A stretch of 64,000 bases of DNA, taken from contig JAIYAT010000020.1 of assembly GCA_027488905.1 (NCBI GenBank), forward strand, positions 124,001 through 188,000, written 5' to 3'. Origin of the DNA: Bacteroidota bacterium (GTDB lineage Bacteria > Bacteroidota > Bacteroidia > UKL13-3). Position numbers and translations under genes: made by a program. The notes beneath the pieces were generated by a model. It ran no database searches. It was not told the origin of the DNA and saw only the letters and a list, made by a program, of their open reading frames with translations. This document shows positions 44,201 through 51,897 of the stretch, piece after piece; the first letter of the stretch is position 1, and each line of letters starts with the position of its first letter.

Positions 44201-44724
44201 ACAAACTATACGACGACTATGGTAATTTGTTAGATGCACAAAGTTTCACCCAAGCAAACTTTACATTTAGCAAAGCCTATAACCTAGGTGGTTGTTTTAA
44301 ATTGGTGGTTGAAGACAAAGGGCAGGATGGTGTGCAATGGTGGGCCAATAGTGCGCAAGGCACAGGTTTTATAAGACTAAAGCGTGCAAATGGTCAAATT
44401 TTTAAAACCTTTCAACCTGATTTTGGTGGAGGATTTGAGTATAGTTTTACTACCAATTGGGCTTTGAGTAATGAGGATAAAAGTTTAAACAATGAAGTTT
44501 TGGTGTATCCAAATCCTGCAAAAGAAAAACTATTCATTACTGGCAACAATTTAGAACATGCCAAAATTACTTTAGTTAATATTTTGGGTCAAACCGAAAC
44601 CATAGAAACCATGGAAAATAGCCAAGGATTTGAACTAAAAACAATAGGATTAAAAGCTGGTGTATACATAGTTAAAATTAGCAGAGGCGAAGAAAGCATT
44701 ACGCGAAAAATAATTATAGAATAG
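41245..44724 (+). CDS. Secreted LamG / PNGase F-like protein with T9SS sorting domain
   Basis: A 1159-residue secreted protein with signal MKHSAILLLVLFGFVKLTQAQ. The early MRCKNGLVSNGTDRNLGCGEWDYSCNTYI segment is cysteine-rich. A LamG-type jelly roll follows at about residues 290-430 (GHIKLDTADFSKIKNEISISFWAFG ... GGRWNHWVFVKNASTGTMKVFLNGSLW ... GRISELLIWNKAL). Around residues 730-800 the stretch GHGAEGEFEANGGQVNHQLNL, then EECSFNPVFPQGGTWVYDRQGWCPG, matches the peptide-N-glycosidase F C-terminal domain. The C-terminus is a type A sorting domain (VYPNPAKEKLFIT ... NILGQTET ... LKAGVYIVKISRG). Glycan or glycoprotein processing is a reasonable inference; catalysis is not proven. Two iterated-word copies lie inside. 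Confidence 0.82.
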   Translation: MKHSAILLLVLFGFVKLTQAQNPGDTIKVKTFHYGSNSRDTVAYFPSANLSYERIIMAYNMRCKNGLVSNGTDRNLGCGEWDYSCNTYIVDSTKVEEVSALQPKYVITNFTGSTFNYTTKPVYDYLQFTQKRVIVDSVLFDSSFAIGQSKLPSNSAVAAHQQSGKSQFIYKASELIAAGLSAGPIHSLQLEVLNNGAKANFLKVKIKHTSKNDFQTISAVTGNFTEVYFSSHQFSFGLNRLNFHTPFVWDGVQNIVVEFSFTNSIKDSILQLASSATDAISGITALNNYSLDLSHSGHIKLDTADFSKIKNEISISFWAFGNAAQMPISTSILYGYDNNINNRQLNIHLPFSNGSVYFDCGFAGGYDRVEKAASLAEMGGRWNHWVFVKNASTGTMKVFLNGSLWMSGTAKTKAINLMNLLLGKDQNLNNNYKGRISELLIWNKALPDSQIGNITAGISGYMVPFAGDVVAYYPMGEASGQSITEVIHNKTVLGTNLRWSYERGEQIVFGFSQVDLRPNVIFNRTSQTSTIQNIVLRDSILRKTNVVEEYSITSKQGQFPISNDQINLVSTQSNWYHANQSYVYNGDSSSMQMIDSIAINAEGSLILSNLSFFRRFPWYNEIMSFVTPYGIGLNLGATGKTWYFDVTDFAPILKGNKRILMTLGGQNQEQNDVEFWFIVGTPPKNVLSFEQIWQGTNRTGQAPLTAINNNTRFAPLKIPTLANGKEFKIRSTITGHGAEGEFEANGGQVNHQLNLNGGANEYDWIISEECSFNPVFPQGGTWVYDRQGWCPGQRSLTKEFNVSAHVTAGDSLLVDYNASNPPNPNGAYNYHVAHQLVTYGDFNFKREIRLIDVLNPNNAILFGRQNPICSQPKIIVQNGGSEKITGLGIDYGVNNGTRQTFTWKGNIEPLAFDTITLPTYDVLWKSGIAGNTNNTFSVRIGSVNGTGGDENLFNNEIASKFNIPEIAPSVFTLEFRTNNNPAENNYKLYDDYGNLLDAQSFTQANFTFSKAYNLGGCFKLVVEDKGQDGVQWWANSAQGTGFIRLKRANGQIFKTFQPDFGGGFEYSFTTNWALSNEDKSLNNEVLVYPNPAKEKLFITGNNLEHAKITLVNILGQTETIETMENSQGFELKTIGLKAGVYIVKISRGEESITRKIIIE
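41953..41962 (+). repeat. Iterated word copy 13 (in PNGase F-like gene)
   Basis: Context TTCGGTTTGAACCGAT; read as Gly-Leu-Asn-Arg. Confidence 0.85.
43138..43147 (+). repeat. Iterated word copy 14 (in PNGase F-like gene)
   Basis: Context ATCGGTTTGAACCTAG; read as Gly-Leu-Asn-Leu. Confidence 0.85.
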
Positions 44725-44854
44725 CTGATTTACAAAAAGCTGTTTATTTTTTGGGTGGACTTTATTCACTTAATAAAGGAAAAACAAGGGTTTTTGAATT
44801 CCATAATTTTTTATGGAGAAAAGGAACTTTAAATTGCCATAGATTATTTAGTCA

Positions 44855-47539
44855 ATGGAAACAATTTCCAATACAGAAACCCTTAACACGCTTTTATTAA
44901 ATGCTATTACAAATATTTGTGAGACTTTTGAGAATGGACAATCCTTAGAAGATGTATTAGCACAGTTAAGCAAGAACCTTGGAGTAAATAGTATCGACAC
45001 CGTTGGTTCAACACATATTGATTTTAGCGACTTTCTTGAGAGAAATTCAAAAAACGAGTTTAACTATCTCGACCCTAAAAGTAAATTACAGACCCTCCTA
45101 TTTCCAATTGTTAAAATTGAAAAGGTATTTGGATTTATCGTATTGAAGGGTGAGAATTTATCACATTTAAGCGAACCAAGGTCATACCAATCTGTTAAAA
45201 ATTTTGCTCTTGTGCTTGGCCAGCAAATTTGGATTTGGAAAAAAATAAATGAAAACGAAGTTGCCTTAGAAAAGGTAAAAGAAGAAAGAAACTTTTTTGA
45301 GGCCATCATATCCAATAATCCAACTGAGGTTGTTGTCTTAAACAACGACTATAAATATGTTTACCTGAGTAAACATGCCATTAAATCTGAAGAACTTAGG
45401 AACTGGATGGTGGGAAAAGATGATTTTGAATTTTGTATAAAAACAAATCGAGATGATACGATTGCAAAAAAGAGAAGAAATATATTATCACAGGTTCAAA
45501 TAAACAAGCAACCTTATTCTTTAGAAGAAACATTTGATAAACCAGATGGGTCAACTATTTCTCACCTAAGGGTGTTACATCCTGTAATAGATGAAAGCGA
45601 AAACGTTTTATATACCATTGGATATAGCATAAACATTACCAAACTAAAAGAGCAAGAGCACTTAATTGCCCTTCAAAAAGAAGCCATCACAAATGCGCCC
45701 GATGGGATTGCCATACTTGACCCAAGTGGTAAGTATGTGTTTATGAATAGAGCGCATGAGGTGTTTTTTGATTATGAAGCGGGAGAATTAATTGGGGAAA
45801 ATTGGGAAACCTTATATAGTCAAGAAGAAGAAGACAGAATTAAATTGAATATTTTCCCATTGCTGATGAGAGATAGAATTTGGCGAGGTGAAACGATAGG
45901 TAAGAAAAAGAATGGAGAATTGATTTACCAAGATATAACCTTGCGCATGATGGAAGACAATTCATTGATTTGTGCTACACAGGATATTTCTGCCATAAAA
46001 CAAAATTATCTATTGTTAAAGGAAACAAATCATAAATTAGAATTGGCAATTGAAGGCAATCAATTAGGAATGTGGAGTTGGAATTTGGTTACCAAAAAGA
46101 TTGAAGGCAACAACTACTTTTTCAATTCCTTTTATAATAGATTAACCAAGGAAGATGAATACCCATTTGAGCGTTTTTTAAAAAACGTTCATCCTGAAGA
46201 TAAAATACAAGTTAAGAAGGCATTTGCAAAACTCAGACGCAGGAGTCCAAATAATTTAGATCCATATCAAACCATAGAATACCGAATATTAAACGGTGAA
46301 AGAGATTATACATGGATTATGATGAATGCAAGAGCCATAAATTTTGACGAAAATGAAAATTCCCAACAAATCATTGGTTTCATTTTGGACACCAATGAAA
46401 TAAAAGAAGCAGAACATAAAATCAGAAAAAGCGAAAGAAAATACAAGGAACTGGTAGAGAACTTAAGAGAAGTAATATTTGAAACCGATGCCGAATTACA
46501 CTTAAGTTTTTTAAATGCGGCATGGGAATTAGTAACAGGCCATTCGCCTGATGCCTTTATTGGTTCATCCTTACCTTTATTATTTGAACCAGACATTCAG
46601 GCGAAAATAAATAATTTAATGCAAGCGCAATTGGAGGATGAATTAGCTAAAAACATCCAATTTGAGGCCATTATAAAAAACGAACAAGAACAACCCATTT
46701 GGTTAGACATTGCAATTAGTATTAAAAGAGACAAAGCTGGGAATTTTATTGGCACAAGGGGTTCATTTGAGGACATTACTTTAAGAAAAAATGCTGAATT
46801 AGAATTGTTGAAAGCCTTGGCAAATGAAAAAGAATTAAACGAATTAAAAAGCAGGTTTGTGAATATGGTTTCACATGAACTAAGAACACCCTTAGCTGGG
46901 ATTCGTAGTAGTGCCGAAATCATTGGATTGCGTTTAGACAAAAATAAAACACCTATTGACGAAACCTTATCAAATGCATTCAAAAATAAAATACAACACA
47001 TCGTGCAAGATGTTGAACGCATTACTTCGCTTATAACAGATGTACTTACCATTGGACAAATTGATTCTTCGAGCTTTAAGTTTAATCCGACCTCCAATAA
47101 TTTAAGGGATTATATCGTACGATATTTAAATTCAGAAGCAAGCAGAGTGTTAGGTAATCACACTTTAAATTTTATAGATAAAGTAAAACAACCGCTTGTA
47201 AATTTTGATGCCATAATGATCTCACATATTCTTAATAACATCATTGGAAACGCCGCAAAATACTCAGATCCTGCTTCAGAAATTAAGATTCAAATTGACA
47301 ATATTGAAAACTATTTTAAAATAGAGGTAAGTGACAAAGGCATTGGAATACCTGAGGGGGAATTAGATAATATTTTTACAAGTTTTTTCAGAAGTTCAAA
47401 TGTAGAAAATATACCAGGAACAGGATTAGGGCTTTCCATAACAAAATATTTTACAGAACTACATGAAGGTAAAATAAATATTTCAAGCAAAATAGGTAAA
47501 GGAACTAATATAACTATTTATATACCAATATGTCAGTAA
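44855..47539 (+). CDS. Cytoplasmic multi-PAS sensor histidine kinase
   Basis: An 894-residue kinase with no membrane helix. The N-terminal 140 residues look GAF-like. Four PAS domains follow, starting near residues 150 (FFEAIISNNPTEVVVLNNDYKYVYLS), 275 (EAITNAPDGIAILDPSGKYVFMNRAH), 395 (IEGNQLGMWSWNLVTKKIEG) and 525 (ENLREVIFETDAELHLSFLNAAW). The H box is FVNMVSHELRTPLAGIRSSAEII (about 668-690), then the N box NNIIGNAAKYSDP, G1 DKGIGIPEGEL and G2 GTGLGLSITKYF. It is complete and should autophosphorylate. The last 10 bases overlap the following receiver gene, so kinase and regulators are cotranscribed. Confidence 0.93.
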   Translation: METISNTETLNTLLLNAITNICETFENGQSLEDVLAQLSKNLGVNSIDTVGSTHIDFSDFLERNSKNEFNYLDPKSKLQTLLFPIVKIEKVFGFIVLKGENLSHLSEPRSYQSVKNFALVLGQQIWIWKKINENEVALEKVKEERNFFEAIISNNPTEVVVLNNDYKYVYLSKHAIKSEELRNWMVGKDDFEFCIKTNRDDTIAKKRRNILSQVQINKQPYSLEETFDKPDGSTISHLRVLHPVIDESENVLYTIGYSINITKLKEQEHLIALQKEAITNAPDGIAILDPSGKYVFMNRAHEVFFDYEAGELIGENWETLYSQEEEDRIKLNIFPLLMRDRIWRGETIGKKKNGELIYQDITLRMMEDNSLICATQDISAIKQNYLLLKETNHKLELAIEGNQLGMWSWNLVTKKIEGNNYFFNSFYNRLTKEDEYPFERFLKNVHPEDKIQVKKAFAKLRRRSPNNLDPYQTIEYRILNGERDYTWIMMNARAINFDENENSQQIIGFILDTNEIKEAEHKIRKSERKYKELVENLREVIFETDAELHLSFLNAAWELVTGHSPDAFIGSSLPLLFEPDIQAKINNLMQAQLEDELAKNIQFEAIIKNEQEQPIWLDIAISIKRDKAGNFIGTRGSFEDITLRKNAELELLKALANEKELNELKSRFVNMVSHELRTPLAGIRSSAEIIGLRLDKNKTPIDETLSNAFKNKIQHIVQDVERITSLITDVLTIGQIDSSSFKFNPTSNNLRDYIVRYLNSEASRVLGNHTLNFIDKVKQPLVNFDAIMISHILNNIIGNAAKYSDPASEIKIQIDNIENYFKIEVSDKGIGIPEGELDNIFTSFFRSSNVENIPGTGLGLSITKYFTELHEGKINISSKIGKGTNITIYIPICQ

Positions 47540-48615
47540 ACGCAGAACAAAAGAGAATTTTAATCGTAGAAGATGACCAAACAATTCGTGAGAATTTAAA
47601 AGAGTTTATTCAAATGCTAAACCATGATGTTTTAGCAACTGTTAATGGTAAAGAAGCCAGTGAGGTTTTTGAAAGTTATAATCCACATTTAATTTTATGT
47701 GATATTATGATGCCAGAAATGAATGGCTTTGATTTTTTGCAATACATTAACCTAATGCACCCCTTGCATACAAGTCTTTTTATATTTTTAACCGCCAAGA
47801 ATAACCCGGAAGACCTTAGGACAGGAATGAATTTAGGCGCTGATGATTATATTACTAAACCCTTTGATTTGGCAGAACTTCAAATAGTAATATATACCAA
47901 ACTAATGAAACAGGAAAGCACCTTTAAGGCAATTGAAAATGCTAAAAAAAATACCGCTGATTTGCCAATATTAGGTAGTTATGATTTTTTTAACAACAAC
48001 CTCAATAACATTGCAGCGGGTGCGCATTTCCTAAAATTCAACCATCCAGAAAAGGAAGATTTAATTATTCAAACCGTCATACAAGTGATTGAACAAAGCG
48101 GGTTAAAATTACAACGCTCCATTAGTAATTATCAATTTTATAATAGTTGGCTCAATGAAAAAATAAAGATTCAACCTGCAAACTTCACAGAATTAGACAT
48201 TAGAAATGTCTTTAAAAAGTTAACCCAAATTTACTTAAGGCAGGAAGATTTGGTAATTAATATTGCCTTCCTATCCTTTAAACACGATACCAATCTCCTT
48301 AAAAAGTTAATTGAAGAGCTATCTGATAACGCATTTAAATTTAGCATACCCGGCACATCTGTGATTTGGAGTTTTAATCAAGTAAACGAATTTTTAATTT
48401 TAGATTTGAAATATGTTTCTTATGGATTTACTGAAAAAGACTATGAAAACGTTAATCCTTTATTTAATAATAATACAAGCGAAACTAGCAATCAAGGACT
48501 AGGCCTAGGTATTTTTTTAATAAAGGAGATAATTCAACATTTAAATGCCGAACTTAGTCTTAAAGTTGAAAAAAACATCATCCACTACAGCATTCGATTA
48601 AAAGAAATTAGTTAA
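47530..48615 (+). CDS. Response regulator fused to degenerate histidine-kinase-like domain
   Basis: A 361-residue protein. The N-terminal receiver is complete: VEDDQTIRENLKEF, LILCDIMMPEMNGFDF (phospho-Asp near residue 59), FLTAKNN and DDYITKPFDLAE. The rest resembles a histidine kinase core: a two-helix segment with GSYDFFNNNLNNIAAGAHFL in place of the usual H box (Asp where the His would be), EELSDNAFKFSIPGT like an N box, and QGLGLGIFLIKEII like a G2 box. The G1 DxGxG motif is absent (VSYGF instead). It is therefore unlikely to phosphorylate and may act as a pseudokinase scaffold or adaptor. Middle gene of the three-gene signalling operon. Confidence 0.82.
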   Translation: MSVNAEQKRILIVEDDQTIRENLKEFIQMLNHDVLATVNGKEASEVFESYNPHLILCDIMMPEMNGFDFLQYINLMHPLHTSLFIFLTAKNNPEDLRTGMNLGADDYITKPFDLAELQIVIYTKLMKQESTFKAIENAKKNTADLPILGSYDFFNNNLNNIAAGAHFLKFNHPEKEDLIIQTVIQVIEQSGLKLQRSISNYQFYNSWLNEKIKIQPANFTELDIRNVFKKLTQIYLRQEDLVINIAFLSFKHDTNLLKKLIEELSDNAFKFSIPGTSVIWSFNQVNEFLILDLKYVSYGFTEKDYENVNPLFNNNTSETSNQGLGLGIFLIKEIIQHLNAELSLKVEKNIIHYSIRLKEIS

Positions 48616-48622
48616 TCAGCAA

Positions 48623-49402
48623 ATGACAAAGAAAAACCAGTATATGATGGATAAAATCTTAGTAGTTGAAGATGATTTAATTCTAAGTGAAAATCTCTGC
48701 TCAATACTTGAAATTGAAGGATTTCAAGTATACAGCGCCAGCAATGGTTTGGATGCACTAAAGCTAATCAAATCGAAAAGAGTTGCCCTCATCCTATCTG
48801 ATATTTCTATGCCTGTAATGGATGGAATTGAATTGTTAAAAAATATAAAATCAAATAAAAATTACACCCATATTCCATTTATTTTCTTAACCGCTAAAAC
48901 TGCATTGGAAGATAAGTTAATGGCCCTTGATTTAATGGCAGATGACTTTATTACCAAACCATTTGTTGCTCAAGAAATTATTTTGAAATGCAGAAATAAT
49001 ATTGACAATAGAAAGAAAGTCATTCAATCGTATTTAAATAAAAGCCAAACAGAGGAAACGTATACCTCGCGCGACCAGAAATTTATAACAGAACTAAAGG
49101 TATTTATTGATAAAAATATCAGTAACGAATCGCTTTCGTTAAAAGATTTAGGAAATGCATTTCCTATGAGTACCTCGAGCATTCAAAAACATGTTAAAAG
49201 GATTTTAGGTAAATCCATTTTTCAGTTCATTTTAGAAACACGCCTGCATAAAGCCAAAGAAATTTTAGACAATAAAGCCCTTAATGTAACAGAAGTAATT
49301 GCGGCTTGCGGCTTTAAAAATCATAATTACTTTACCAAAAAGTTTAAAGAGCATTTTGATACGCTGCCTTCAAAGTTGAAGTTAGAAGGCAAACCAAATT
49401 GA
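48623..49402 (+). CDS. Response regulator with AraC-type DNA-binding domain
   Basis: A 259-residue transcription factor. The receiver has KILVVEDDLILSENLCSILEIEGF, ALILSDISMPVMDG (phospho-Asp about residue 62), FLTAKT and DDFITKPFVAQEI. The C-terminal AraC double helix-turn-helix is SLSLKDLGNAFPMSTSSIQKHVKRILGKSIFQFILETRLHKAKEILDN and ALNVTEVIAACGFKNHNYFTKKFKEHF. It is the DNA-binding output of the kinase operon. Alternative ATGs lie at residues 8 and 9; the receiver begins at residue 11, so either is possible. Confidence 0.92.
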   Translation: MTKKNQYMMDKILVVEDDLILSENLCSILEIEGFQVYSASNGLDALKLIKSKRVALILSDISMPVMDGIELLKNIKSNKNYTHIPFIFLTAKTALEDKLMALDLMADDFITKPFVAQEIILKCRNNIDNRKKVIQSYLNKSQTEETYTSRDQKFITELKVFIDKNISNESLSLKDLGNAFPMSTSSIQKHVKRILGKSIFQFILETRLHKAKEILDNKALNVTEVIAACGFKNHNYFTKKFKEHFDTLPSKLKLEGKPN

Positions 49403-49453
49403 GAAAACTAATTTTTTAGCACTCATTTTCAGCGATTTAATATCATGAATATA

Positions 49454-49492
49454 TACTATGTATTGCATAGTACTAAATTACTTTTAGATTTG
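49454..49492 (+). promoter_or_regulatory. PadR promoter with embedded operator
   Basis: A -33 TTG (49463-49465) and a -7 TAGATTTG (49485-49492) are separated by 19 bases, the Bacteroidota layout. A perfect inverted repeat TACTATG-TATTG-CATAGTA (49454-49472) covers the -33 element, as expected for PadR-type autorepression. Confidence 0.65.
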
Positions 49493-49524
49493 TGCCATAA
49501 TTTGAACCTTGTAATAGTAAGAAC

Positions 49525-49866
49525 ATGGATATTGAGAATAGTAAAGCACAAATGAAGAAAGGCATTTTGGAATATTGCATCCTTTCTATCATTAGTCGAG
49601 GTGAAGTTTACGCCTCAGATATATTAGAAGAAATGAAATCGAGTAGCTTATTGGTGGTGGAAGGAACCATATACCCTCTGCTCAGCCGATTAAAAAATGA
49701 AGGATTGCTTAGCTACAATTGGGTAGAGAGTAAAAGCGGGCCTCCCAGAAAATATTATCAACTCACACAACAAGGAATTACCTTTATGAATGAATTGGGG
49801 TTGACTTGGCAAGAACTTGTAAAGGCGGTAAATGAATTAACTCAAAAAACAAATAATCAAATTTAA
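49525..49866 (+). CDS. PadR-family transcriptional repressor
   Basis: A 113-residue winged-helix repressor. The family core KGILEYCILSIISRGEVYASDILEEMKSSSLLVVEGTIYPLLSRLKNEGLLSYNWVESKSGPPRKYYQLTQQGITFM (about residues 13-90) is complete, including the recognition helix and the SGPPRKYY wing. The C-terminal helix (LTWQELVKAVNELTQ) is a dimerisation arm. Its promoter holds a matching inverted repeat. It lies 2 bases before the PspC-domain gene, so it probably represses that gene together with itself. Confidence 0.92.
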   Translation: MDIENSKAQMKKGILEYCILSIISRGEVYASDILEEMKSSSLLVVEGTIYPLLSRLKNEGLLSYNWVESKSGPPRKYYQLTQQGITFMNELGLTWQELVKAVNELTQKTNNQI

Positions 49867-49868
49867 TT

Positions 49869-51821
49869 ATGGATAAAGTATTTCAAATTCACTTGGCGGG
49901 TTCTGTATTCACCATTGAAGAGCAAGCTTATGAAAAGTTAAAAACGTACATAGAAAGTTTGCGAAGACATTTTGCGAGCAATCCTGATGTGGTACAAGAC
50001 ATTGAATCTCGCATGTCTGAATTACTTAGCGACAGGTTAGGTTCAAACCGAACCACTTTGTTTACAGATGATATAACTGCTGTAATTGGAATATTGGGTA
50101 ATGTAAACCAAATGGATGAACACGGTGCACCCAAAACAGCACAAGCAGAAAATCCTGCAGCTTCAATAGGTTCAACCCATGAAAAGAAATTGAGAAGAGA
50201 CCCATATGACCAATCTTTGGGTGGTGTATGTTCTGGACTTGCCAACTTTTTTGATGTTGACCCTGTTTTGATTCGTGTACTTTTTGTGGTTCTATTGGTG
50301 GCTTTTGGAGGAGGAATCTTATTGTACGTGATTTTATGGATTGCCGTTCCATTGGCCAAAGGAGAAGATGCATTTGCCATGCGCATGCAAAAAGAAAAGA
50401 AATCGAAAAAGCTATTTAGAGACAATGATTCTAGAGTAGTAGGCGGTGTATCTTCTGGACTTGCAAATTATTTTGCTATTGAAGTTACATGGATAAGAAT
50501 TGCGTTTGTAATTGCCTTATTTGTTTTTGGTACTGGCTTTTGGTTATACATCATACTTTGGATTATCGTTCCTAAAGCCATTAGCGCCTCAGATAAATTG
50601 ATGATGAAAGGAAGGGCGGTAGACATTCACAGCATTCAACAACAAGTTTTAGAAAACAACACCGGAACAAGGACAAATAGCATTGCGCAACATGGCACAC
50701 ATTTAATTGGTATTATACTCAAAGGGATCATTAAGTTGGTGGGTTCTTTTGCTGCCTTGATACTTTTCATCTTAGTTATTGCTTTAAGTATTGCCATGGT
50801 TTCGGTATTTTTTAACCTAGGAAACACGGCTCAACTCAACGAACTGATTAACTTTACCATTAATAATCCTTCTATTATTTTCACAGCAAAAGCAGGTGTT
50901 TTCTTAATTCTAATCACTCCTTTAATTGCCTTGTTAATGCTTGTCATAAAAGGTTTGTTTAAACTATCTTTTGCTAACAACGCTTGGTTCTTCTCTTTAC
51001 TTGGATTTTTCTTAATAGGCATAGGTTGCTTGGTGTATGCTGGTGTAAATTTTGGAACATCCATTCATCATTCTGAGAATAAATCTAGCATTACCCGACT
51101 TGCAAAAACTGATACTTTATTTATTCATGGCATTGAAATGAAAGAGGATGAAATGGTGGCCATAGAAAATGAAGGTGAATTGGTTTTCTATGATAAAGGC
51201 CTGGTTATTGGCAAAGAGGTGGTTCATTTTGAAATTGATGACATTACCATAAAGCCAAGCAAGAATGACAGCGCTTATATTAAGATTATCAAAAGAGGCA
51301 ACGGCAGCGATAAAGAAGATGCCTTATCTAAAATAGAGATGATTAGCTATGACATAATTATTGAAGGAAATAAACTACAAATACCAAGTTACTTTAACAT
51401 TCATAAGTCAAAGCAATTTAGCTGGCAAGAGGTGGATGTAATTCTAGTATTACCTGTGGGAACTATTGTTTACTTAGATGATGCTTCTAAGGAGAACTTA
51501 AATGAAAACAACATGGATGAGGCAGATGGTCATTATTATAAAATTACCAATAGTGGCCTTGTTTGCCAAGATTGTATTTATGATGAGGAAGAAGTTATTA
51601 TCCAAGAAGATTCTATTGGTGAAGAAGAGGATGATTTAAAAGATGTTGATATCAAAATTGAAAGCAAAGATGGCGATAAAATGAGCATCAAAGTAGAAAA
51701 AGGAAAGGAAGGAAAGTCGAAAAAAATCACTACCAAAATTAAAAATGGCAAGGAAGTAAGAGTTGAAGAAACTCAGATTGGCCCAGTAAAGATAACAAAG
51801 GAAACAACTGTCAAACCTTAA
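49869..51821 (+). CDS. Membrane protein with two PspC domains
   Basis: A 650-residue membrane protein. After an N-terminal helical region (about residues 1-100) come two PspC domains: RRDPYDQSLGGVCSGLANFFDVDPVLIRVLFVVLLVAFG at about 112-170 and RDNDSRVVGGVSSGLANYFAIEVTWIRIAFVIALFVFG at about 183-240. Four more hydrophobic segments follow (about 275-410), then a charged C-terminal domain with acidic and Lys-rich low-complexity runs (EEEDDLKDVDIKIESKDGD). PspC proteins are envelope-stress factors; with the PadR repressor this resembles the common PadR-PspC operon. It carries an iterated-word copy at 50040 and ends in a strong terminator. Confidence 0.85.
   Translation: MDKVFQIHLAGSVFTIEEQAYEKLKTYIESLRRHFASNPDVVQDIESRMSELLSDRLGSNRTTLFTDDITAVIGILGNVNQMDEHGAPKTAQAENPAASIGSTHEKKLRRDPYDQSLGGVCSGLANFFDVDPVLIRVLFVVLLVAFGGGILLYVILWIAVPLAKGEDAFAMRMQKEKKSKKLFRDNDSRVVGGVSSGLANYFAIEVTWIRIAFVIALFVFGTGFWLYIILWIIVPKAISASDKLMMKGRAVDIHSIQQQVLENNTGTRTNSIAQHGTHLIGIILKGIIKLVGSFAALILFILVIALSIAMVSVFFNLGNTAQLNELINFTINNPSIIFTAKAGVFLILITPLIALLMLVIKGLFKLSFANNAWFFSLLGFFLIGIGCLVYAGVNFGTSIHHSENKSSITRLAKTDTLFIHGIEMKEDEMVAIENEGELVFYDKGLVIGKEVVHFEIDDITIKPSKNDSAYIKIIKRGNGSDKEDALSKIEMISYDIIIEGNKLQIPSYFNIHKSKQFSWQEVDVILVLPVGTIVYLDDASKENLNENNMDEADGHYYKITNSGLVCQDCIYDEEEVIIQEDSIGEEEDDLKDVDIKIESKDGDKMSIKVEKGKEGKSKKITTKIKNGKEVRVEETQIGPVKITKETTVKP
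50040..50049 (-). repeat. Iterated word copy 15 (in PspC gene)
   Basis: Minus-strand orientation, context TTCGGTTTGAACCTAA; plus-strand gene reads Gly-Ser-Asn-Arg, a frame not seen at the other copies. Confidence 0.85.
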
Positions 51822-51841
51822 AAGAACTTTGCAAATAAAAA

Positions 51842-51869
51842 AAGGCTACCTGTTTAGGGTAGCCTTTTT
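51842..51869. terminator. Bidirectional terminator between PspC and LruC genes
   Basis: AAGGCTACC (51842-51850) pairs with GGTAGCCTT (51858-51866), with a T-run after it and an A-run before it, so it could end both the PspC gene and the convergent LruC gene. Confidence 0.85.
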
Positions 51870-51875
51870 AGTTTC

Positions 51876-51885
51876 GGTTTGAACC
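51876..51885 (+). repeat. Iterated word copy 16 (beside terminator)
   Basis: Context TTCGGTTTGAACCAAA, the full consensus, in the intergenic gap 6 bases after the terminator T-run and just before the end of the LruC gene. Confidence 0.85.
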
Positions 51886-51897
51886 AAATATTATAAA

